64,000 bases of DNA. It comes from Phycisphaerales bacterium. Its GTDB lineage: Bacteria; Planctomycetota; Phycisphaerae; Phycisphaerales; SM1A02. Below are positions 8,087 through 16,831 of the stretch, in pieces. How positions within the stretch are numbered: position 1 is the first letter of the stretch; every line of letters begins with the position of its first letter. The translations under genes and the position numbers were made by a program. The notes beneath the pieces are model-generated. The model made no database searches, was not told the origin of the DNA, and worked only from the letters and a program-made list of their open reading frames with translations. The DNA lies in the NCBI GenBank assembly GCA_030749435.1, contig JASMKH010000009.1:1-64000 (forward strand), given 5' to 3'.

Positions 8087-9835
8087 CTACTCGGAATCCA
8101 TATTGGCCGTGACGAGCACCTCGGCCTGCGCGAACCGCGAAATCTCGTTCATCGTCGTGACGCCGTTGAGAATCTTGACCTTTCCATCCTGAAGCAGCGA
8201 TCGCATGCCATTGCGAACCGCGGCGGCCCGCAATTCGGACACGGGCGCCTGCTCGAAGGCCATCTCTCGAAGTTCGGTCGTCATCTGCATCATCTCAAAA
8301 ATAGCCTTCCGGCCCTTATACCCGATGCCGCCGCACTTGCCGCATCCGGTGGCGCGGAGGATCTTGCCCTCACCCTCGGCCGCACTGATGTCGACCAGCC
8401 GCATGAGCTTCGAATCGGGATCCGGATCGGCTTCCGAGCACTCCTTGCACAGCACGCGAATGAGTCGCTGGGCCATGATTGCCTGAATGGAACTCGCCGC
8501 GAGATAGGGCTTGACCCCCATATCGACCAGTCGCGTGATTGCCGACGGCGCGTCATTGGTATGCAGCGTCGAGAAGACGAGGTGGCCTGTGAGCGCCGCC
8601 TGAATGGCGATGTCGGCCACTTCCCGGTCCCGGATTTCACCGATCAGCACGATGTTGGGCGCCTGCCGCAGCATCGACCGAAGAATCGCCGGGAAGGTCA
8701 GCCCGATGCCCTCGTTGACCTGACACTGATTGATCCCCGGGAAGCTGTACTCGACCGGATCCTCCGCCGTGATGATCTTGCGGTCGGGGCGGTTGAGCAC
8801 GTCGAGGGCCGAATACAGCGTCGTCGTCTTTCCCGAGCCGGTCGGGCCCGTCACCAGAAAGATCCCGTTGGGGCGGCGGATGATTCGGTTGAAGTGATCC
8901 AGATGGTCAGGCTCAAAGCCGAGATTCTGCAGACCGATCCGCACCGAGTCGGGCCTCAGAATACGAAGCACGACCGACTCGCCGTGATAGGCCGGACAGG
9001 CGCTCACACGAAAGTCGATCTGATCGCCATCCACGTCCAACTTGATCCGCCCGTCCTGGGGAATCCGCTTCTCGGCGATGTTGACGCCCGCCATCAGCTT
9101 CAAGCGGGCCAGCAGCGCCGACTGCATGCGCTTGGGCAGGTTGTCCCGGACATGACACACACCGTCAACGCGGTACCGCAGCAGCACGCGGTCCTCCATC
9201 GGTTCGACGTGGATGTCAGATGCCCGCCCACGAACCGCTTCGGTGATCAGTTTGTTGACCAGTTTGACGATCGGCGCGTCGTCTCCATCGCCGCCGATGT
9301 CCACCGACGCATCAACCGAGCGGTCCACCGAGGTGTCGACCGAGACGTCGATCGACTCGGTCACCAACGACCCACGCTCCACGGCCGCCCCACTCCCGAG
9401 CTGCTCATCGATGTACGCCTTCAGTGCGCTCCGGGGCGCCAGAATGGGATCGATCTCGGCCTTGAGCCGGAATCGCAGCAGGTCAAGCAGCTCCAGATCC
9501 ATCGGATCGTGGATCAGGAGCTTCATACGACCGCCAACCATGCCCGCGGGCGCCACCAGATGCTTGCGAACGACGTCCTTGGGCGCCGCATCCAGTTCGA
9601 TGTCCCCGAGATCCTCGGCACTGGCCATCGGATTGAAGTCCATCCCGAACTGCTCGGCCAACGCCTTGGAAACCTGCAGGTCATCGCACGCACCGGACTC
9701 GATCAGGCACTCACCGAGCCGCTTTCCGCTGCCTTTGGCGAGCTTCAGCGCTGTCTCCAACTGCGCATCGGTGATGACTTCTGCCTCAAGCAGCATCTCA
9801 CCGAGTTTGCGTCGGACTCTGGTTCGCCGTGCCAT
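8087..9835 (-). CDS. Second GspE/PilB-family assembly ATPase (582 aa)
   Basis: First gene of the leftward pilus/secretion operon. The natural start is ATG 9835 (MARRTRVRRKLGEMLLEAEV), where the MshEN-like N-terminal domain begins; the track's extension to 10048 has no family resemblance. The N-domain spans about residues 1-150. A short repetitive SVDx linker follows at about residues 160-180, then the catalytic ATPase core: Walker A GPTGSGKTTTLYSALDVL, Asp box EDPVEYSFPGINQCQVNEG, Walker B IVLIGEIRDREVADIAI, His box HLVFSTLHTNDAPSA. A tetracysteine zinc motif is present (CKECSE...CGKCGGIGYKG). Having two extension-type ATPases beside one PilT suggests separate machines or specialised subunits. 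Confidence 0.95.
   Translation of the reverse strand: MARRTRVRRKLGEMLLEAEVITDAQLETALKLAKGSGKRLGECLIESGACDDLQVSKALAEQFGMDFNPMASAEDLGDIELDAAPKDVVRKHLVAPAGMVGGRMKLLIHDPMDLELLDLLRFRLKAEIDPILAPRSALKAYIDEQLGSGAAVERGSLVTESIDVSVDTSVDRSVDASVDIGGDGDDAPIVKLVNKLITEAVRGRASDIHVEPMEDRVLLRYRVDGVCHVRDNLPKRMQSALLARLKLMAGVNIAEKRIPQDGRIKLDVDGDQIDFRVSACPAYHGESVVLRILRPDSVRIGLQNLGFEPDHLDHFNRIIRRPNGIFLVTGPTGSGKTTTLYSALDVLNRPDRKIITAEDPVEYSFPGINQCQVNEGIGLTFPAILRSMLRQAPNIVLIGEIRDREVADIAIQAALTGHLVFSTLHTNDAPSAITRLVDMGVKPYLAASSIQAIMAQRLIRVLCKECSEADPDPDSKLMRLVDISAAEGEGKILRATGCGKCGGIGYKGRKAIFEMMQMTTELREMAFEQAPVSELRAAAVRNGMRSLLQDGKVKILNGVTTMNEISRFAQAEVLVTANMDSE
9296..9355 (-). repeat. Five tandem 12-bp units inside the GspE-like ATPase gene
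   Basis: The minus strand reads five consecutive degenerate copies of a 12-mer of the form TCGGTCGACACC. They encode SIDV-SVDT-SVDR-SVDA-SVDI in the linker between the N-terminal and catalytic domains. The units stay in frame, so copy-number changes would alter linker length without breaking the protein. Confidence 0.75.
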
Positions 9836-10065
9836 GTAGTGAACGCTCCTGATCGCCGGGCAGATACGAACTGCCGAAATGGACCCCGGTGAGCCGAAGC
9901 GGTGCATCCTACAGACTGGATGCTCGCCGGAGAACCCGGCACCGGCTACCCTGCCCCGCGTGGCCCGAGCAGGGCTGCCCACCGCCGCGAGCCTCTGAGG
10001 CCGCCACCGGTGAGCGGCAGTGAGCGTCGAGCACTGGACCCCAGGCACAGGGCGTACCGAGCACG

Positions 10066-10116
10066 GGACATCATCGAGGACTGGACATCATCGAGGGCAG
10101 GACATCATCGAGGGCA
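10066..10116 (+). repeat. Three tandem 17-bp repeats just upstream of coaB
   Basis: GGACATCATCGAGGACT is followed by two identical copies of GGACATCATCGAGGGCA, ending four bases before the GTG start chosen for coaB. The GAGGG of the last unit falls in the ribosome-binding position. The repeat sits in the 285-bp divergent spacer between the secretion operon and coaB. I saw no other structure in that spacer. Confidence 0.8.
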
Positions 10117-10120
10117 GGCA

Positions 10121-10759
10121 GTGAGAATCGTGATTACCGCCGGACCCACCCGCGAACCGGTCGATGCCGTCCGGCTGCTCACCAACAGATCATCCGGAAG
10201 CATGGGGCGTGCGGTTGCACGGCAGGCCCGCATTCGCGGACATGACGTGCGCCTGCTGCTCGGACGGGGCGCCGGTTCCCCTCCAGAAGACCTGCGTGAA
10301 TGCACGATCGCCTTTGACACCACCGCCGAACTGCAGTCCCTGCTTGAGACCGAGTTTCCCCGGGCCGACCTGTTGATCATGGCAGCGGCCGTGGCCGATT
10401 TCATTCCGGTGCCCGGGCCGCAGGCCAAGCGACGCCGGAGCGACGGGCCATGGGACTTGCGGCTCGAGCCCGCCCCCGACCTGGTCGCGGCGATCGCGGC
10501 AACCAGGACGCCCTGCCAGCGGGTCATCGGCTTCGCCCTCGAGCCAGCCGAGGACCTTGAGTCCCGCGCCCGCGCCAAGCTCGCCCGAAAGGGACTCGAT
10601 GCCATCGTGGCCAACCCGCTTGAAACCATGGAGTCGAGCCGTGTCTCGGGCATCTTCATCACCTCCGAGGGCACCACGATGAGGGCGCCAGCCGACCTTC
10701 CCAAACCCGCCTTCGCCGCGTGGCTGCTGGATCGAATCGACGACTCGGCCGGACCGTGA
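10121..10759 (+). CDS. coaB: Phosphopantothenoylcysteine synthetase, CoaB domain alone
   Basis: Condenses 4'-phosphopantothenate with cysteine using a nucleotide triphosphate, the second step of coenzyme A synthesis. The start is the GTG at 10121, giving VRIVITAGPTREPVDAVRLL, which matches the CoaB nucleotide-binding loop. The track ORF extends further upstream through non-homologous sequence and the 17-bp repeats. NRSSGSMG (NTP binding), MAAAVADFIPV and FALEPAEDL are recognisable family motifs. The C-terminus keeps the IVANPL segment. Bacterial CoaB is usually fused behind the flavoprotein decarboxylase CoaC (about 400 aa in total); here only about 212 aa are present, so CoaC must be encoded elsewhere. 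The gene is divergent from the secretion operon and leads into the antiporter gene. Confidence 0.9.
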   Translation: MRIVITAGPTREPVDAVRLLTNRSSGSMGRAVARQARIRGHDVRLLLGRGAGSPPEDLRECTIAFDTTAELQSLLETEFPRADLLIMAAAVADFIPVPGPQAKRRRSDGPWDLRLEPAPDLVAAIAATRTPCQRVIGFALEPAEDLESRARAKLARKGLDAIVANPLETMESSRVSGIFITSEGTTMRAPADLPKPAFAAWLLDRIDDSAGP

Positions 10760-10796
10760 CGGGGTGGGGCCGCCCCCCGCTATCCTCCCTCACCCA

Positions 10797-12287
10797 ATGT
10801 CCACCGACCTGACACGAAACGAACCACACGGCCCGGCCGGACCTCGCACGTGGACGCTGGCGATCTGCATCGGCGGCTCACTGCTCATGGCCATCCCGCT
10901 CTTCTGGGGCCTCTTCGCCACCCACCACGAGGCCCACGCGGAGCATGCCCACGCCCCGAACGGCTGGATCATCGGAACCCTGCCGTTCATGCTGATCCTC
11001 AGCGCCATCGCGCTGCTGCCGCTGCTCCCGAAGACAGCTGGATGGTGGCACAGCAACCTGAGCCGCTTTCTGGTCGCGGTGCTCTGTGGTCTCGCCACGC
11101 TGGTCTACCTCTGGATCGTCGAGGGTTGGCAGGCGGTCGGTCTGACGCTGGATCATGCCGTCCTTCAGGAGTACATACCCTTCATCGTCCTGCTGTTCAG
11201 CCTCTACGTCATCAGCGGCGGCATTCACATCGGCGGCGATGTGCGTGCCCACCCACTGGTCAATACAGGTTGGCTCGCAGCGGGCGCGGCCATCGCCAGC
11301 TTCATCGGAACGACGGGCGCCAGCATGCTGCTCATCAGGCCGCTGCTCAATACCAACCGGGAGCGACGGCACAAGGTGCACACCGTCGTCATGTTCATCT
11401 TCCTGGTAAGCAACATCGGCGGCACACTTCTTCCGATCGGCGACCCGCCGCTCTTTCTGGGCTACCTCGCCGGCGTTCCGTTCTTCTGGACGCTCGGCCT
11501 GTGGGTTCCCTGGGCGATCGCCTGCATCCTGCTGCTCATCATCTACTACGCGTGGGACTCCGTGCTCTACAAACGCGAGCCCGAAGTCGTCCGGCTCTTC
11601 GACAAGGCCAACGTCCAGCCCCTGCATCTCGAAGGTGGCATCAACATCCTCTGGATGTTCGGCGTCGTCGCCTGCGTCGCGTTCATCGCACCGGGCAAGC
11701 CGGTGCCAGGCACCACCATGGAGGCATTCGACTTCCTTCGGGAGTTGATGATGCTCCTCTTCGTCGTGCTCTCCCTTGCCACAACCGCTCGGCACGTCCG
11801 CGAGTCGAATCACTTCGAGTACGGCGCAATCATCGAGGTCGCCGCGTTGTTCATCGGCATCTTCGTTGCGATGCAGGTGCCACTGACCGTGCTGAAGGCT
11901 CAAGGCGAGGAAATGGCCGCCATCCTCTCCGAGCCATGGATGTACTTCTGGATCACGGGCGGACTGAGCAGCCTGCTCGACAACGCTCCGACCTACCTCG
12001 TGTTCTTCCGGCTCGCCGAGGCTGGCACGCCCGCTGGCGCTGACGGGGCAATGCAACTTCTGGACGGTGGCTGGATCAGTGAGTCGCGTCTGATCTTCAT
12101 CTCGCTGGGCGCCGTTTTCATGGGCTCGATGACCTACATCGGTAACGGCCCCAACTTCATGGTGAAGGCCATCGCGGAGCAGACGGGCGTCAGGATGCCG
12201 TCCTTCTTCGGATTCCTGATCAGGTACAGCATCCCGGTCCTGCTGCCGGTGTTCGTCCTCATCACCGTGCTCCTCGTGGCCTTTTGA
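10797..12287 (+). CDS. Na+/H+ antiporter-like ion transporter (ArsB/NhaD superfamily)
   Basis: Polytopic inner-membrane carrier of about 496 aa, starting at ATG 10797 (MSTDLTRNEP) and not at the track start. At least ten hydrophobic segments run along the protein. The motif GTTGASMLLIRPLL and the following VSNIGGTLLPIGDPPLFLGYL are characteristic of the sodium:proton antiporter/citrate carrier (IT) superfamily, as is SSLLDNAPTYLVFF near residue 395 and GNGPNFMVKAIAE near 450. The family normally exchanges Na+ for H+, but the substrate cannot be proved from sequence. A histidine-rich loop (HHEAHAEHAHAP) follows the first membrane helix. The gene lies 38 bases after coaB and 28 before thiS, in a plus-strand run. 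Confidence 0.85.
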   Translation: MSTDLTRNEPHGPAGPRTWTLAICIGGSLLMAIPLFWGLFATHHEAHAEHAHAPNGWIIGTLPFMLILSAIALLPLLPKTAGWWHSNLSRFLVAVLCGLATLVYLWIVEGWQAVGLTLDHAVLQEYIPFIVLLFSLYVISGGIHIGGDVRAHPLVNTGWLAAGAAIASFIGTTGASMLLIRPLLNTNRERRHKVHTVVMFIFLVSNIGGTLLPIGDPPLFLGYLAGVPFFWTLGLWVPWAIACILLLIIYYAWDSVLYKREPEVVRLFDKANVQPLHLEGGINILWMFGVVACVAFIAPGKPVPGTTMEAFDFLRELMMLLFVVLSLATTARHVRESNHFEYGAIIEVAALFIGIFVAMQVPLTVLKAQGEEMAAILSEPWMYFWITGGLSSLLDNAPTYLVFFRLAEAGTPAGADGAMQLLDGGWISESRLIFISLGAVFMGSMTYIGNGPNFMVKAIAEQTGVRMPSFFGFLIRYSIPVLLPVFVLITVLLVAF

Positions 12288-12314
12288 ACTGCATGGGATA
12301 GCATGTGGCTTCCC

Positions 12315-12515
12315 ATGCGAATCGACGTCAACGGTCAACCTATGCATCTGGACGAGGCGATCTCGATCGAGCAGTTGCTTGATCGCCTGGATCGCACTCC
12401 GGGCCCATGCGCGGTGGAACGCAATGGCCTCCTCGTCCCATGGCGAACACGCGAAGCTGTGCAGGTTGAAGATGGCGACGCCATTGAGGTTGTGACCCTC
12501 GTCGGAGGAGGATGA
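12315..12515 (+). CDS. thiS: Sulfur carrier protein ThiS
   Basis: Small ubiquitin-like sulfur carrier (66 aa from ATG 12315, [12 protein letters not shown]). The protein ends in TLVGGG; ThiS proteins end in Gly-Gly, which is adenylated by ThiF and converted to the thiocarboxylate that donates sulfur to the thiazole ring. The VERNGLLVP segment matches the conserved ThiS core (V.N...VPR). The upstream in-frame ATG at 12303 is possible but adds residues not typical of the family. Its stop overlaps the start of thiG, so the two are coupled. No TPP riboswitch is visible in the 27 bases upstream. Confidence 0.92.
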   Translation: MRIDVNGQPMHLDEAISIEQLLDRLDRTPGPCAVERNGLLVPWRTREAVQVEDGDAIEVVTLVGGG

Positions 12516-13381
12516 AGATGAGCATCACGCAAACCGAGTCGGGAGTTGAGACGGCGCCGCTCGCGATCGGCCAACACACGCTCCGAAGCCGCCTCGTCGT
12601 GGGCACAGGCAAGTACGAGACGTATGAGGTCATGCAGGAGGCGCTCCAGGCGAGCGGGTGCGACGCCGTCACTGTGGCGGTCCGCCGGGATCGGCTGCTT
12701 GACGCCCAGGGCCGATCACTGCTCGACCATCTCGATCTGGACAGATACACGGTGCTCCCGAATACGGCTGGCTGCTTCGACGTTGCCGACGCGATTCGCG
12801 TCGCACGGCTCGGTCGTGATCTGCTCGAACAACTGGGGAATCCCGGCGCGGACTGGGTCAAACTCGAGGTCCTGGGTGATCGAGCGACCCTGCTCCCCGA
12901 CCCGGTCGGAACACTGGAGGCCTGCCGCGAACTCGTCGCCGACGGCTTTACGGTGCTGTGCTACTCCAGCGACGATCCAATCATGGCCTGCAGGCTCCGA
13001 GACGCTGGTGCCGCCGCCGTCATGCCCGCAGGAAGCCCGATCGGATCGGGACGCGGCATCGCCAACCCCGGGGCCATCGCAATCATCCGCGACTTGCTCA
13101 AGTGCCCGGACCAGGGCGGCGACCCCGACTATCCCCTGATCGTCGATGCCGGTGTCGGGACGCCGAGCGATGTGACGCTCGCCATGGAACTCGGTGCCGA
13201 CGGCGTCCTGCTCAATACCGGCATCGCCCACGCGAGCGAACCGGTCCGCATGGCCCACGCCATGCGGTGCGCCTGCGAAGCCGGATACCACGGCATCCGC
13301 GCCGGCCGCATCGGCCGCACGCTCTACGCCACGGCCTCCAGTCCCTGGACCGGCGTGATCGGCAGCATCCCGGGCGAATAG
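12512..13381 (+). CDS. thiG: Thiazole synthase ThiG
   Basis: Forms the thiazole phosphate moiety of thiamin from 1-deoxyxylulose-5-phosphate, dehydroglycine and ThiS-thiocarboxylate. The TIM-barrel signature [12 protein letters not shown] lies near the N-terminus and WVKLEVLGD carries the Schiff-base lysine. [15 protein letters not shown] and [12 protein letters not shown] line the phosphate-binding end, followed by [14 protein letters not shown]. The length of 289 aa is slightly above the usual 255-265. The start overlaps the thiS stop (ATGA); a second Met (MSITQ) six bases further on is equally possible. It converges with the phosphohexomutase gene eight bases downstream. No thiF or thiH is in the window. 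Confidence 0.97.
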   Translation: MKMSITQTESGVETAPLAIGQHTLRSRLVVGTGKYETYEVMQEALQASGCDAVTVAVRRDRLLDAQGRSLLDHLDLDRYTVLPNTAGCFDVADAIRVARLGRDLLEQLGNPGADWVKLEVLGDRATLLPDPVGTLEACRELVADGFTVLCYSSDDPIMACRLRDAGAAAVMPAGSPIGSGRGIANPGAIAIIRDLLKCPDQGGDPDYPLIVDAGVGTPSDVTLAMELGADGVLLNTGIAHASEPVRMAHAMRCACEAGYHGIRAGRIGRTLYATASSPWTGVIGSIPGE

Positions 13382-13389
13382 GCCACAGT

Positions 13390-14796
13390 TCAGTGGTCGA
13401 CGCGCGTCCCCAGAAGCGGTTCGACCTCGGCGAGGCGGGCAGCGACGTCCTCGTCGTTCCTCGCTTCCAGATTGAGCCGCAGGAGTGGCTCTGTGTTGCT
13501 GGGGCGGACATTGCACCACCAGTCTCCGAGATCCACGGTGATGCCGTCCAGCCGATCAATCGTCGCGTCGGGAAAGGCCGACGCCAGTCGCTCCATCGCG
13601 GCCGTCTTGTCGTCCACCTGAAAGTTGATCTCCCCGCTCTGGCTGTACCGCCTCGCCTCCGCAATGATCTCACTGAGCGGACGACCGTCTTCGACCACCG
13701 CTGTGCACACCGAGGCAAAGGCCATGGCACCCGAGTCCGCGTTGAAGTTCTCGCGGAAGTAGAAGTGCCCCGAGAGTTCTCCGCCGAAGACGGCATTGTG
13801 ATCGGCCATCGCCTGCTTCATGAACACGTGCCCGACTCTGCTTCGCAGTGGATCACCGCCGGCCTCTCGAACGAGTTCGCTGGTGCTGCGGCTGCTCCGA
13901 AGATCGAAGACGACCGCGCCTCCGCCGGACGCTCGAAGGAAGCGTTGACCAAGCCACCCGGTCACCAGATCGCATCCGACGATTCCGCCCTGCTCATCCA
14001 CCACCATGCAGCGATCGGCGTCACCGTCGAAGCAGATCCCGAGCGCACAGCCCTGAGCGACCGTGGCTTCCCGAACCTGCTGGAGATTCGCCTCCACCAG
14101 CGGGTTGGGCTCGTGCACGAAGGTGCCCGACGTGTTGTCGAAGTTGATCTTCAGAATCTCGATGCCGGGAACATCCTCGAAGAGTTTGGGGACCATTGTT
14201 CCGGCCATGCCGTTGGACGCGTCGACGGCCACCTTGATGGTGACCGCTCCACTCAGAAGGTCGTCACCGAGCATGCCGAAGACATGTTCGCGGTAGGCGT
14301 CCCAGAGGTCGATCGTCTCGAGAGACCCCACCAATGGGGCATCGCCTTCACTGCCCGCATCGGTTGCCAGTTGCCTGATCTCCTGCAACCCCGTTTGCTC
14401 GCCGACGGGCTTGCCGTGCAGGCGACTGATCTTGAAGCCGTTGTAGTTGGCGGGATTGTGGCTGGCCGTCGTCTGCACGCCACCGATGCATCCTTCATGA
14501 TTGACTGCGAATGGCACACACGGCGTGTCGACCAGCCCGACGTCCAGCACGTCACCACCCCGAGCGCGGATCCCGGCCTGCAGGGCCGCGACCAGTCCCG
14601 GGCTGGTCAGCCGCATGTCGTGGCCCACGGCCACCGTCCGCCGCCGCCGCTCGGGCAATGCCTCCAGACCCCGCTGCGCGAGGAGAAACTCCGCCACGCC
14701 GCATCCGATCCGATAGGCCACGGCCTCGTTCAAGGGATCAGGAACGGTGGCACGAACGTCATACGCTTTGAATACGGTGCTCAACATAGGCGGCAT
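13390..14796 (-). CDS. Phosphomannomutase/phosphoglucomutase (alpha-D-phosphohexomutase)
   Basis: Interconverts hexose 1- and 6-phosphates for nucleotide-sugar and exopolysaccharide synthesis. The phosphoserine loop TASHNPANYNGFKI, the Mg-binding loop GICFDGDADRCMVV, the sugar-specificity loop GGELSGHFYFREN and the C-terminal phosphate-binding RPSNTEPLLRLN are all intact. The FKAYDVRATVPD beginning resembles ManB/AlgC proteins of about 460 residues. I place the start at ATG 14796 (MPPMLSTVF); the ATG at 14787 is also good and the longer track start is not supported. The GGE(L/M)SGH loop suits both mannose and glucose phosphates. The gene lies 22 bases after the helicase gene on the same strand. 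Confidence 0.92.
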   Translation of the reverse strand: MPPMLSTVFKAYDVRATVPDPLNEAVAYRIGCGVAEFLLAQRGLEALPERRRRTVAVGHDMRLTSPGLVAALQAGIRARGGDVLDVGLVDTPCVPFAVNHEGCIGGVQTTASHNPANYNGFKISRLHGKPVGEQTGLQEIRQLATDAGSEGDAPLVGSLETIDLWDAYREHVFGMLGDDLLSGAVTIKVAVDASNGMAGTMVPKLFEDVPGIEILKINFDNTSGTFVHEPNPLVEANLQQVREATVAQGCALGICFDGDADRCMVVDEQGGIVGCDLVTGWLGQRFLRASGGGAVVFDLRSSRSTSELVREAGGDPLRSRVGHVFMKQAMADHNAVFGGELSGHFYFRENFNADSGAMAFASVCTAVVEDGRPLSEIIAEARRYSQSGEINFQVDDKTAAMERLASAFPDATIDRLDGITVDLGDWWCNVRPSNTEPLLRLNLEARNDEDVAARLAEVEPLLGTRVDH

Positions 14797-14818
14797 GGTA
14801 CCGCTCGGGGCGGCGCCC

Positions 14819-16831
14819 CTAGTCGTCGGCGAGATCCTCAACTCGGATTCCCCCAGGAAGCGCCTGCGTGAACGCGCGGCCGTACTGCTTCCGAACGATG
14901 CGTGAATCGAGCACCGCGACCAGCCCGCGATCGTGACTCGACCGGATCAGTCGACCGATGCCCTGACGGAACCGCTGCACGGCCCGTGGAAGCGTCTCGT
15001 CCCGAAACGCCGAGCCTCCCGCGGCCTTCACCGCCTCGCACCGCGCCTCCACCAGAGGTCGATCCGGTGGCTCGAAAGGCAACCGCGTGATGATGACATT
15101 GCGAAGCGATGCCCCCGGCACATCCACACCCTGCCAGAAACTCGCCGTCCCGACCAGCACACCACCGTCCCGCTGACGGAACCGCTCCACCAGCGCGCCG
15201 GGCGGCCCGTCACGCCCCTGCACCAACACCTCGCCGCCTGCCTCGCGGAGCCTCGCCTCGCCCCTGGAGGCGATCGCGTTGACGATTCGAAAGCTCGTAC
15301 ACAACACCAGGGCGTCGCCTGAGGTTCGATCGACCAACTGCACCACCCGGTCGATCAACGCATCGACATACCCCGCCTCGGAGGGCTCCGGCATGCCGGA
15401 GTCGATGACGAGCCGCATCTGGCTTGCCAGATCGAACGGGCTGCCCTCCAGCAGCGTTTCGGCCTCAACACACCCAAGCCGCGACGCGACGTGACCGAAT
15501 CCCTGAGGCGGGCTTGACAGCGTCGCACTGGTGAGCACCACGCCCTTGCCGCCACCGAACAGCGCGGTTCCGAGCACCGGCGCCACATCTATGACCGTGC
15601 ACCTGAGCGCCGGGCGGGGGGTCCGATCCCGCCCCTGCTCCAGGCCGTCGAGGTAGTACACGGCCCCATCAACGTCGTGCGCCAGCAGCCGACGGATTCC
15701 CGTCGCCATGCCGCCCGCGCGAATCGCCCATGCCGCCAGTTCGGCACGCGTTTCGTCATCGGCGCAGGCACTCCGCGCCGCGGTGATCGACTCCGCAAGC
15801 GATTCGAGCGGTGTCGAGAGCACATCCTCCACGATGTGCGGTTGCCGAATCCGGCCACCCGGCACGCCACTGCGTGACTGCCAATCGAGCAGCGCATCGA
15901 AAAACTGTTTCGCCGCAGCCCTCGACGCTCGAACATGCACCACGCAGCGGGCAATCGCGCCGTCGCCCTCCTGCGAGCCGAGCCAGCCCCGCTTCTCGTC
16001 CGCGCTCAGCAGCGCATTGAGCAACCGTTCGACGCCCGCCTCCGAGACCTGCATACCGAAGTGGTCTGCGGCCACGTCCTCGACGGCGTGCGCTTCGTCG
16101 AGTATCACGTGATCGTGCTCAGGCAGCAGTGCCGCCCCGCCGAGCCGGAGCGCCATGTCGGAGAAGAACAACGCGTGGTTGCAGACCAGCAGGTTGCCCT
16201 GCTGCATCCGCTCGCGGTCCCGCTGGTAAAAGCACTCGTCATACCGGGGGCACTTGGATCCCATGCAGTTGTTCGCATCGCTCTGAACATGCTCCCAGAC
16301 GCCCCCGCGTGGCAGTTGCGGCAGCGTCGCGCGTGTTCCGTCCGAGGTTTCGCGAGCCCAAGCGTCGATGATGTCCAGCGATGCTCGCGAAGGGGCGTCC
16401 ATGCCGGCCCGCTTCCTGCGGCGTGCAAGATCGAGCCTGCGGCGGCTGAGGTAATTCGCCCGCCCCTTCACGAGGACGGGCTTCACCGATCCCCGCCTCA
16501 GCGGCAGAAGCAGCGGGATGTCCTTGTTGAGAAGCTGCTCCTGCAACGCGATGGTGTGGGTCGACACGACCACCCGCGCCCCCTCCGACTCGATGCAGTC
16601 CATCGCCGCAAGCAGATAGGCGAACGACTTGCCCACACCGGTTCCCGCCTCGGCCAGCAGCGTCCGCTTCGCTGCAAGCGCTTCGGCGATGGCCCGCGCG
16701 AGTCGCACCTGTTCCTGCCTGACCTCGAAGCCCGGCAGCGTCTCGACGAGTTGGCCACCTTCCGCCAGAAGGTCGACGAGTTCACCGTGCCTCACGAGGA
16801 ATCCCACCGATCGGAGCGCGGGCCGGCTCAC
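14819..16831 (-). CDS. DinG/YoaA-type ATP-dependent DNA helicase (XPD-like, FeS)
   Basis: 5'-3' superfamily 2 helicase expected to unwind R-loops and damaged DNA. Visible motifs are Walker A AEAGTGVGKSFAYLLA (I), VVSTHTIALQEQL (Ia), DEAH as VILDEAHAVEDVA (II), VVLTSATL (III), and the C-terminal set VGTASFWQGVDVPG (V) and QGIGRLIRSSHDRGLVAVLD (VI). Four cysteines in CMGSKC...CFYQ... and LVCNHALFF fit the FeS cluster region between motifs Ia and II. The 670-aa length is normal. The track start overlaps rsmG by 50 bases; a GTG at 16795 would reduce this to 14 bases and may be the true start. RsmG lies immediately upstream. Confidence 0.92.
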   Translation of the reverse strand: MSRPALRSVGFLVRHGELVDLLAEGGQLVETLPGFEVRQEQVRLARAIAEALAAKRTLLAEAGTGVGKSFAYLLAAMDCIESEGARVVVSTHTIALQEQLLNKDIPLLLPLRRGSVKPVLVKGRANYLSRRRLDLARRRKRAGMDAPSRASLDIIDAWARETSDGTRATLPQLPRGGVWEHVQSDANNCMGSKCPRYDECFYQRDRERMQQGNLLVCNHALFFSDMALRLGGAALLPEHDHVILDEAHAVEDVAADHFGMQVSEAGVERLLNALLSADEKRGWLGSQEGDGAIARCVVHVRASRAAAKQFFDALLDWQSRSGVPGGRIRQPHIVEDVLSTPLESLAESITAARSACADDETRAELAAWAIRAGGMATGIRRLLAHDVDGAVYYLDGLEQGRDRTPRPALRCTVIDVAPVLGTALFGGGKGVVLTSATLSSPPQGFGHVASRLGCVEAETLLEGSPFDLASQMRLVIDSGMPEPSEAGYVDALIDRVVQLVDRTSGDALVLCTSFRIVNAIASRGEARLREAGGEVLVQGRDGPPGALVERFRQRDGGVLVGTASFWQGVDVPGASLRNVIITRLPFEPPDRPLVEARCEAVKAAGGSAFRDETLPRAVQRFRQGIGRLIRSSHDRGLVAVLDSRIVRKQYGRAFTQALPGGIRVEDLADD

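Noticed and set aside
12288-12314. Thiamin (TPP) riboswitch before thiS
   Set aside because: Only 27 bases separate the antiporter stop and thiS, too short for the element, and no thi-box sequence is visible.
10878-12347. 489-aa minus-strand ORF opposite the antiporter gene
   Set aside because: Asp/Glu/His-rich antisense translation without motifs; the plus strand encodes a clear polytopic carrier.
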